Source: Planctomycetota bacterium (GTDB lineage Bacteria; Planctomycetota; Planctomycetia; Isosphaerales; Isosphaeraceae). From it: a stretch of 5,768 nt of DNA. The stretch's first letter is position 1. The number at the start of each line of letters is the position of its first letter. The notes beneath the pieces are model-generated. The model did no database searches and had not been told where the DNA came from. It worked only from the letters and a program-made list of their open reading frames with translations. Below, piece by piece: positions 1 through 4,679 of the stretch. The stretch spans positions 1 to 5,768 of the forward strand of contig JAKBCQ010000218.1 in NCBI GenBank assembly GCA_021807585.1. Reading direction: 5' to 3'. The translations under genes and the position numbers were made by a program.

Positions 1-765
1 GCGCGCCAGCCAAATCAAAGGGGCGTCGAGACCGAGCGGGTTGAGATCGACGGGAGGCTTGCCGTCGCGAGCATTCTTGCCGTACGAACTGACCGCGAAC
101 ATCGCGCTTTGGGGAGCGTGGCATTCAAGCGCGTGCCGCGTCATCCCGTATAAACTTTCAACCAACCGCTCGACCCGCCAATCCCCCTCGTCCCCCGCGA
201 TCGGCGTCAACCCCATCCGCGCAAGCACGCGATCATATTTCGTGATTAAAAGGGCGACGGGACGTTTCGATCGAGTCCCGTCGGATTGATCAATATAACG
301 TTCCAACAGGTTTTCAATTTCTTGTTGCCGGCGCAGCCGATCCGCGGGACGTCCGTCCCCCTCGGGGTCGAGACATAATAAAACGGCGTCGCAATCCGCG
401 AAGAACCGCTGGATCGGCTCGTCAGAACCTAAAGAAACATGTTCACCCTGGTAATCTTTAACAATCAGATCGAGTCGCGCGTTTTCGTGATATAGCCTTA
501 ATTGAAGCTCGGTTTCGGCGAGAGTCCCGGGAGGGGGTTCGCCCGATTCGATCCGCGCAATCTTATCCGCCAGATAATCCGCCGATCGGGGGTCGACCGC
601 GGCGAGCCGAATCCCGGCGGCGCGCCCCGTCGACGCCTGACGATAAAACATCGCCAGCAGTGTCGTCTTGCCGACGGCGCGATGTCCGAAGAGCGCGACG
701 CGCTTCGGACCCGTCAAACGACGTTCGAGTTCGTCGAGATGTGTCTTGCGACGGCGATCCGCCAT
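1..765 (-). CDS. Small-GTPase-like P-loop protein (DO-GTPase2-like), 3' end cut by window
   Basis: The first 255 residues are visible and the frame is still open at the left edge. Seen: a P-loop GHRAVGKTT (residues 27-35) after a short basic, probably helical N-terminus; a G3-type motif DYQG (104-107) after a beta-strand LDLIVK; a hydrophobic strand AVLLCLD (127-133); a G4-type motif TKYD (175-178) after VALLI; and FAVSSYG (223-229) where the G5 loop is expected. Order and spacing match a Ras/Rab-like GTPase fold. The ending NPLGLDAPLIWL resembles the bacterial 'double-GTPase 2' (DO-GTPase2) group common in planctomycetes; that assignment is from memory and less certain than GTPase. Expected role: a cytoplasmic GTP-binding switch, partner unknown. 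The ATG at 763-765 was chosen because GAGGGA (771-776) lies 5 bases upstream; an in-frame TTG 24 bases further upstream lacks a comparable site. It has its own leader downstream of a terminator, so it is probably transcribed separately from the preceding gene. Confidence 0.9.
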   Translation of the reverse strand, partial: MADRRRKTHLDELERRLTGPKRVALFGHRAVGKTTLLAMFYRQASTGRAAGIRLAAVDPRSADYLADKIARIESGEPPPGTLAETELQLRLYHENARLDLIVKDYQGEHVSLGSDEPIQRFFADCDAVLLCLDPEGDGRPADRLRRQQEIENLLERYIDQSDGTRSKRPVALLITKYDRVLARMGLTPIAGDEGDWRVERLVESLYGMTRHALECHAPQSAMFAVSSYGKNARDGKPPVDLNPLGLDAPLIWLAR

Positions 766-770
766 GAAAT

Positions 771-776
771 TCCCTC
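771..776 (-). promoter_or_regulatory. Ribosome binding site of the GTPase-like gene
   Basis: On the minus strand GAGGGA lies 5 bases before the ATG at 765. It decides the start over the in-frame TTG further upstream. A second purine tract, GGAGG (783-787), is about 17 bases from the ATG and too far away to serve it. Confidence 0.65.
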
Positions 777-940
777 GTGATACCTCCAAAAGATCGGCCC
801 TTCGATCGGTTTCACCCGAGCGAAACCCGCCCGCGACGACGGCGATCGACCGCTTGTAACGAACGGCGAACATCCGCCGATCCCAACGGTCGAACCAAGC
901 CGAATCCCGCCCGATCAAGCTTCAAACGACCGAGCCCGGT

Positions 941-971
941 CGAACGACAGCCCTCTTTCAAGGGTCGTTCG
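941..971. repeat. Inverted repeat in the leader of the GTPase-like gene
   Basis: The arms CGAACGAC (941-948) and GTCGTTCG (964-971) are perfectly complementary over 8 bp around a 15-base centre. The centre can add a further short CCT/AGG pairing across a 3-base bulge. There is no T-run on either side, so it is not a standard terminator. It sits about 175 bases upstream of the GTPase-like start codon. It could be an operator or an RNA hairpin, or chance in GC-rich DNA. Confidence 0.4.
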
Positions 972-1079
972 CTCGACACAACATTTCATTGTAGCGAATG
1001 AGCAAGCCGAAGGGCTCGGCGTCAGGGAATAATTCGTCGAGCATTCTTGATCGAACCGCGAAATATCGGCGCGCGCCAT

Positions 1080-1123
1080 AAAAAAACGATCACCCGACAA
1101 GCGTAGGGCTTGCCGGATGATCG
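1080..1123 (-). terminator. Intrinsic terminator of the surface-protein gene
   Basis: Read on the minus strand, a 16-bp stem (1123-1108 with 1102-1087) closes over a 5-base loop (1107-1103) and runs straight into a T-run at 1086-1080 (six T, then A on the + strand side reads as T again). All 16 positions pair in the minus-strand RNA, two as G-U wobbles; in a plus-strand RNA those two would be A-C mismatches, so the element is polarised for the minus strand. It begins 35 bases after the TAA stop at 1159-1161, which supports both the gene's reading frame and its 3' end. Confidence 0.9.
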
Positions 1124-1158
1124 CGATCGAGGGGGAAACTGGAGATCGATTCGATCGA

Positions 1159-3951
1159 TTAACGACGGACTTCGCGGCGAATCTCAAAGAATCGCGCCCG
1201 ATCGAATGTCGGATGTTGCCGAGCGATTCGGAGGTCGAAGCGCCCCGCGCCCGCCGCGCGGGTTTGATCAAACGCTCCGGCTGCGAGTCGGCCCCTGAAG
1301 GCGAACGATCCCGCCTGAGCATGAGCATGATCGCGGAAAAACGCGCCGAAATCAGATTGCTGTCTGAATCCGACTTGGTTGTTGATCCGATGCGGAAGCG
1401 CAAGGCGTCCTGGTCCGCCGGGCCGACCATGATGAACCGGAGGCGGCGGCGCGTTCTCGGGAGGAGGGGGCGCCGGCGCCATGATCGGCGGAGGAGGCGC
1501 GACCGGAGGAGGCGGCGGCGGAAGAGGAGGTTGGGCGATGAACACGTTGGGATTGCTTGTCGAGGCCGTGTTCCCGCTGATATTGGTTTGTGCGTTCATG
1601 AACACCTGACTTGAAAGCGTCGCGAACAGCCCTCCGCCGATTCCTTGACCGAGCGGCCCCGCGGGGGCGCTCGTCAAATCGTCGCCGTCGCCGTCGTTCC
1701 CCGGCTCGGTAAGGCCTCCCAAGCCTCCCGCTCCGCCGATCGCTTGATTACCGGTGATTGTCGTGGAATTGAGCGTGAGCGTGCCCGAATCGAAGACTCC
1801 GCCTCCCAGGCCGTTCCCGCCGGCGCCGCCGATCCCGGCGATCGCTCCGTTACCTCCCGCGCCCCCCGATCCGCCGACGGCTTGATTGTTCGTCAGTGAA
1901 CTTGAGATGATCGTGACGGTTCCAGACGCGGTGATGAACAAAGCGCCTCCAGCGCCCGTTCCGCCGTTTCCACCCGCTCCGCCGACGCCGACATACATCT
2001 GTTCGTTGTCATCGTCGCCTTGATCGGGGTGGCTGCCGGGATCGCCGCCATTCCCGCCGCCGTTGTCGTGATCGTGGCCGTTTCCGTTTCCTTTGCCATG
2101 ACCGTTGCCGTTGCCGTTGCCGGGATCGCCGCCGTTGCCTTTACCGTTGTCGTGGTCGCCCGTGTCGACGTCTGTCAGCGAAACGATCATGCCGCTCCCG
2201 CCGACTCCGCCCGTGCCTCCCGCTGCCGAATTCCCGTTAAACGTCGATCCCGTTTGAACGAGGACGGTTCCCGATGCGAACACGGCGCCGCCGTATCCCG
2301 CTCCGCCGTTCCCACCCGTTCCCGCGTTTTGGCCGAAGCCCCCCGTTCCCCCCAGGGCTTGATTGTTCGAGAACGTCCCCGCGAGGATCGTCGCCGAGCC
2401 GGTCTTGGAGACAAAAATCGCCCCGCCCGCGGCCGTCCCGCCGTCTCCGCCGACGCCGACATACAAGGGTGTGTTTTGATCGTCGCCTTGTTGATTGTTC
2501 CCCTGGCCGTTTTCGTTCCCCTGGGAATTATCGTTCCCGTGGCCGTTACCATTCCCGTTGGAATCGCCACCCTGGGCGGCCACGACGACCGTCCCCGCGG
2601 TTCCTCCCGTCCCGCCGAGTGCGGAATTCATCGAGAATACGACCCCCGAGTTGATCGTCGCCGATCCCCCGAGTGCGATCGCTCCGCCGAAAGCGAATCC
2701 CCCCTGTCCTCCCGTTCCCGCGGCGATCATCTCTCCGGCTTCAAATTCATGTTCATCCTGATCGTATCCGTTCTTGTCGTCTCCTTGACCTTGATCGTGA
2801 TCGGCCTCTTGTTCAGGAACGCCTTGACCGCCGGTTCCACCGTTCCCTCCCTGGGCCTGGTCGCCGTTGAACGTCGTCGAAGTGAGCGAAAGAACGCCTC
2901 CCTGGGCGCTATGAATCGCGCCGCCGAGGGCTGCGCCGCCGTTTCCGCCCGCTCCCGCGAGGCTCATGACTTCAACGGGCGATTGATCGTCGCCGTCGCC
3001 GTCGTTGCTGAGATCACTCGTCGCGGCGTTCCCGCCCAATCCGCCGTTTCCTCCCTGGGCTTGATCATTTGTAAATGATGTGGAACCTGTGATCGTGACC
3101 GTTCCCGATCCGGCGTTATCGAGCGCGCCGCCGAGCGCGCTTCCCCCTGCGCCTCCGGCGCTCGCGTTTTCGTCTTCTCCGGCGTTGATACCCGCCCCTC
3201 CGTCGCCGCCCTGAGCGACGTTCGACGAAAGGACGACTCCGTTTAAGGTGAGCGATCCGACATTGAAAATCGCTCCCCCGATACCCGCGCCTCCCGCGCC
3301 GCCGACTCCTTGATTCACGCCTCCGGCGCCGTTACCGCCATTACCGCCGAGCGCTTCGTTGGAGGTGAAGGCGCCGCCGTTTACGACGAGAGTTCCATTG
3401 TTGTCGATCGCTCCGCCAAGCGCCGATCCGCCGTTTTGGCCGGCGCCGCCATTGCCGCCGATCGCCATGTTGTCGGTCAGCGTGTCGGCGCCGAGGGTCA
3501 GTGCGGCGCCGGAAGCGACATCGATCGCTCCCCCCTGTGTCGCCGATCCCGAGGTAAGGGTCAGATTGTCGATCGTCGCGTTTGTTCCCGAACCCGAGAC
3601 GTCGAAGATCCTGCTCGCTTGATCGCCGCTGATCGTCACTGTTCCCGAAGTCGGTCCGTCGATCGTCACGTTCGATGTGATAGCGAGTTGTCCATGTGTG
3701 AGGGTGATCGTTTCACCGATCAAAGACGAGGCGAACTGGATGGTGTCGCCGGTCGCCTGATCGGCCTGATTGATCACCGATCGGAGCGACCCCGGGTCGG
3801 CGGGGTTATCGCTGTTGTCGGTCACGGTGAGAACGACGCCGCTGAGCAACGTTCGCTGTTCGAGTTCGCCGAGAAGCGGGTAAAAACGGACCGCGCGGCG
3901 CCGATTTTTGGCTCGAAGCGAGCGAATCGCCGTCAATTTCGGTTGATTCAT
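1159..3951 (-). CDS. Exported glycine-rich parallel beta-helix repeat protein, planctomycete type
   Basis: 930 residues, probably secreted or surface-exposed; function unknown. Residues 1-38: basic N-terminus (RAKNRRRAVR) ending in LEQRTLLSG, the planctomycete export-associated motif (compare Pfam Planc_extracel), with no classical hydrophobic signal peptide. Residues 40-135: the TVTDNSDNPADPGSLRSVI opening usual for planctomycete beta-helix proteins. Residues 140-800: about 11 rungs beginning GGA[IL] or GGG[VL] (140, 179, 225, 274, 343, 422, 509, 554, 668, 716, 772), each with a short beta segment, an N-x-A-x-GG turn and a GG-rich run. Acidic or Asn/Gly/His-rich insertions lie at about 315-325, 379-408, 463-496, 592-652 and 749-760. 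Residues 808-839 are Pro-rich; 840-930 form a basic Arg/Phe-rich tail. The frame extends upstream to a GTG at 4023, but the ATG at 3951 has a well-spaced Shine-Dalgarno and puts the export motif near the N-terminus. An intrinsic terminator follows. A structural, adhesive or ion-binding surface role is inference only. Confidence 0.93.
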   Translation of the reverse strand: MNQPKLTAIRSLRAKNRRRAVRFYPLLGELEQRTLLSGVVLTVTDNSDNPADPGSLRSVINQADQATGDTIQFASSLIGETITLTHGQLAITSNVTIDGPTSGTVTISGDQASRIFDVSGSGTNATIDNLTLTSGSATQGGAIDVASGAALTLGADTLTDNMAIGGNGGAGQNGGSALGGAIDNNGTLVVNGGAFTSNEALGGNGGNGAGGVNQGVGGAGGAGIGGAIFNVGSLTLNGVVLSSNVAQGGDGGAGINAGEDENASAGGAGGSALGGALDNAGSGTVTITGSTSFTNDQAQGGNGGLGGNAATSDLSNDGDGDDQSPVEVMSLAGAGGNGGAALGGAIHSAQGGVLSLTSTTFNGDQAQGGNGGTGGQGVPEQEADHDQGQGDDKNGYDQDEHEFEAGEMIAAGTGGQGGFAFGGAIALGGSATINSGVVFSMNSALGGTGGTAGTVVVAAQGGDSNGNGNGHGNDNSQGNENGQGNNQQGDDQNTPLYVGVGGDGGTAAGGAIFVSKTGSATILAGTFSNNQALGGTGGFGQNAGTGGNGGAGYGGAVFASGTVLVQTGSTFNGNSAAGGTGGVGGSGMIVSLTDVDTGDHDNGKGNGGDPGNGNGNGHGKGNGNGHDHDNGGGNGGDPGSHPDQGDDDNEQMYVGVGGAGGNGGTGAGGALFITASGTVTIISSSLTNNQAVGGSGGAGGNGAIAGIGGAGGNGLGGGVFDSGTLTLNSTTITGNQAIGGAGGLGGLTEPGNDGDGDDLTSAPAGPLGQGIGGGLFATLSSQVFMNAQTNISGNTASTSNPNVFIAQPPLPPPPPPVAPPPPIMAPAPPPPENAPPPPVHHGRPGGPGRLALPHRINNQVGFRQQSDFGAFFRDHAHAQAGSFAFRGRLAAGAFDQTRAAGAGRFDLRIARQHPTFDRARFFEIRREVRR
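1435..1530 (-). repeat. Poly-proline spacer
   Basis: This encodes residues 808-839, in which about two thirds of positions are proline, in blocks of up to six broken by VA, IMA and ENA. It separates the beta-helix from the basic tail and probably acts as a stiff extended spacer, perhaps across the wall or outer surface. That role is inferred from composition alone. Confidence 0.75.
1996..2178 (-). repeat. Asn/Gly/Asp/His low-complexity insertion (largest loop)
   Basis: This encodes residues 592-652 of the surface protein, built of Gly-Asn dipeptides, GGDPG turns and HDHD-type patches. The DNA carries imperfect hexanucleotide runs such as GTTGCC GTTGCC (2104-2121), typical of replication-slippage expansion. 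It sits in the turn before YVGVGG, the same place as the shorter loop at 2464-2565. Confidence 0.75.
2464..2565 (-). repeat. Asn/Gly/Gln low-complexity insertion
   Basis: This encodes residues 463-496, rich in Asn, Gly and Gln with few acidic residues, ending DDQN just before YVGVGG. It is equivalent in position to the 1996-2178 loop but richer in Gln and shorter. Confidence 0.7.
2728..2817 (-). repeat. Acidic Asp/Glu/Gln/His low-complexity insertion
   Basis: This encodes residues 379-408, a strongly acidic loop (Asp, Glu, Gln, His) including DQDEHEFEAGE. It has the same location in the rung, between the GG-rich turn and the next GGAI, as the two Asn/Gly loops, but a different composition. 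Confidence 0.65.
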
Positions 3952-3959
3952 GATGGAAG

Positions 3960-3966
3960 CTCCCTT
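3960..3966 (-). promoter_or_regulatory. Ribosome binding site deciding the surface-protein start
   Basis: On the minus strand AAGGGAG (3966-3960) lies 8 bases before the ATG at 3951-3949, an ideal spacing. It favours this ATG over the in-frame GTG at 4023, which would add 24 residues ahead of the export motif. Confidence 0.75.
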
Positions 3967-4246
3967 TCCGATTATGTGAACGTGTTGTACATCAAATACA
4001 CGTCGAGGGTCGGCCGGTTCCACCGAGATTGAAGAGTCGACGCATGCCCCTCGACGCGTGTGCGGCCCGATACGATGAAACCTTCGCCGAAGCGATAAGC
4101 CGCGCTCTGAAACGCGAAAGGCCGTTTCGACGCGGCGGTTCCATAAGAACCGTAAAGGAATCGATCTATCAGGCCTTAAATTACGTTTATGAACTCATTC
4201 GTCATCGACCGAGTCGATCGAATTACGCCCGGCATGGCGAAATATC

Positions 4247-4263
4247 GCGTGATTCGTTCACGC
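4247..4263. repeat. Short perfect hairpin in the intergenic stretch
   Basis: GCGTGA (4247-4252) and TCACGC (4258-4263) pair perfectly over a 5-base loop. On the plus strand it is followed by a T-rich but interrupted tail (TTACGTTTCTT). No plus-strand gene precedes it, and the minus-strand side lacks a T-run, so a terminator call is weak. Confidence 0.3.
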
Positions 4264-4679
4264 TTACGTTTCTTAAAGCAAAGCGAGGGGTCTTCCTTGA
4301 GCTTGATTCGTCCTGGAATCTTTTGCCGCGTCGCACGATCGCGGCCCTCCGAAGAAACGACATCGTAAGCGACGTTTCCAAACATACATACCGCCGCGAC
4401 CGCCGTTATGTGACGCGCCAAACCCAAAAAGTATCGGAACGCGAGCAGTGCGACACACGTGGATGCGTGCAATCTCGGCGTCGCGGCGCCGACCCGATCG
4501 GAGCGATCTTTCGTCGTCGAATCGGATTCCGGAACCGAACAAAACCGGACGAACCGGCGGCTAAATCGGATAATATGATCATACAATTGATGATTGGAAT
4601 ACGTTTGACAATCGACCGCGACGACAATCGTCCGGCGAAGGCGAGGCGGACACGGACGCCGAGTATTATTTAATAATGA

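Larger units (their letters stand above)
766..1079. other. Intergenic stretch / leader of the GTPase-like gene
   Basis: This lies between the terminator of the surface-protein gene and the start of the GTPase-like gene. I find no credible gene: open frames across it on either strand are Arg/Ser/Pro-rich and without domain character. It holds an 8-bp inverted repeat at 941-971 and a smaller dyad GCCGA/TCGGC at 1006-1020. A minus-strand TACAAT at 993-988 looks like a sigma-70 -10 box, but there is no recognisable -35 hexamer 16-18 bases upstream. The promoter of the GTPase-like gene should be here; I cannot fix its position. Confidence 0.6.
1552..3534 (-). repeat. Coding repeat region: about 11 degenerate GGA[IL] beta-helix rungs
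   Basis: The encoded units share the pattern GGA[IVL]-(D/F)-x-x-G-x-hydrophobic run-x-N-x-A-x-GG-x-GG-x-GG. Distances between successive GGA starts are 39, 46, 49, 69, 79, 87, 45, 114, 48 and 56 residues. The beta segments are nearly constant in length and almost all variation lies in the loops. At DNA level the repeat appears as dense CCGCC/CCTCC tracts on the + strand, which also create long stop-free antisense frames. Confidence 0.8.
3952..4679. other. Long gene-poor stretch upstream of the surface-protein gene
   Basis: About 730 bases separate the permease stop from the surface-protein start. Both strands have open frames: + 4029-4673, TTG start with an internal ATG at 4044, 214 codons; - 4586-4176. 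Neither shows a recognisable domain, a convincing ribosome site or the codon bias of the three real genes, and both are Arg-rich. Local structure includes a hairpin (4247-4263), a dyad ATCGAC-CGA-GTCGAT (about 4204-4218), and an AT-rich patch at 4563-4600 unlike the rest of the window. The surface-protein promoter should lie here, but I find no good -35/-10 pair; a CATAAT at 3976-3971 has no matching -35. No convincing terminator follows the permease. Confidence 0.55.

Noticed and set aside
915..1430. 171-codon minus-strand open frame overlapping the 3' end of the surface-protein gene
   Set aside because: It is in another frame, reads straight through the intrinsic terminator and is Ser/Arg-rich. 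It was considered as a frameshifted true C-terminus, but the stop just before the terminator favours the main frame.
1969..2600. CRISPR-like or RTX-like array suggested by regular repeats
   Set aside because: The periodicity is codon-level Gly-Asn/Gly-Gly repetition inside a reading frame. There are no fixed direct repeats with unique spacers, and no canonical RTX nonapeptide series.
2020..3078. 352-codon plus-strand open frame with hydrophobic Val/Ala/Ile stretches
   Set aside because: It is antisense to the Gly/Asn-rich repeats of the surface protein. Its VAVAVAV and VPLGI runs are simply the reverse reading of Gly-Asn codons. It lacks a ribosome site and a recognisable domain.
3981..4002. 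CGTGT...ACACG dyad just upstream of the surface-protein start as an operator
   Set aside because: The arms are only 5 bp and the inner bases pair only with a bulge; this is too short to call in this background.
3952..4023. GTG start at 4023 giving a 954-residue surface protein
   Set aside because: The ATG at 3951 has AAGGGAG at 8-base spacing; the extra 24 residues have no feature and would bury the export motif.
3310..4032. 240-codon plus-strand open frame
   Set aside because: It is antisense to the N-terminal half of the surface protein, is Arg/Ser/Asp-rich without domain character, and overlaps a gene with a strong start and export motif.
4176..4586. 136-codon minus-strand open frame in the intergenic stretch
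   Set aside because: No ribosome site or domain; composition is like translated non-coding DNA, and it overlaps an equally long frame on the other strand.
4029..4673. 214-codon plus-strand open frame in the intergenic stretch
   Set aside because: It has a TTG start or an internal ATG at 4044 with only a weak GAAGAG nearby. It is Arg-rich, has no recognisable domain, and shows near-random third positions. Not impossible, but not supportable.
4666..4678. ATTATT-T-AATAAT palindrome after the permease stop as a terminator
   Set aside because: It is AT-only with a one-base centre, so it cannot form a stable RNA hairpin.
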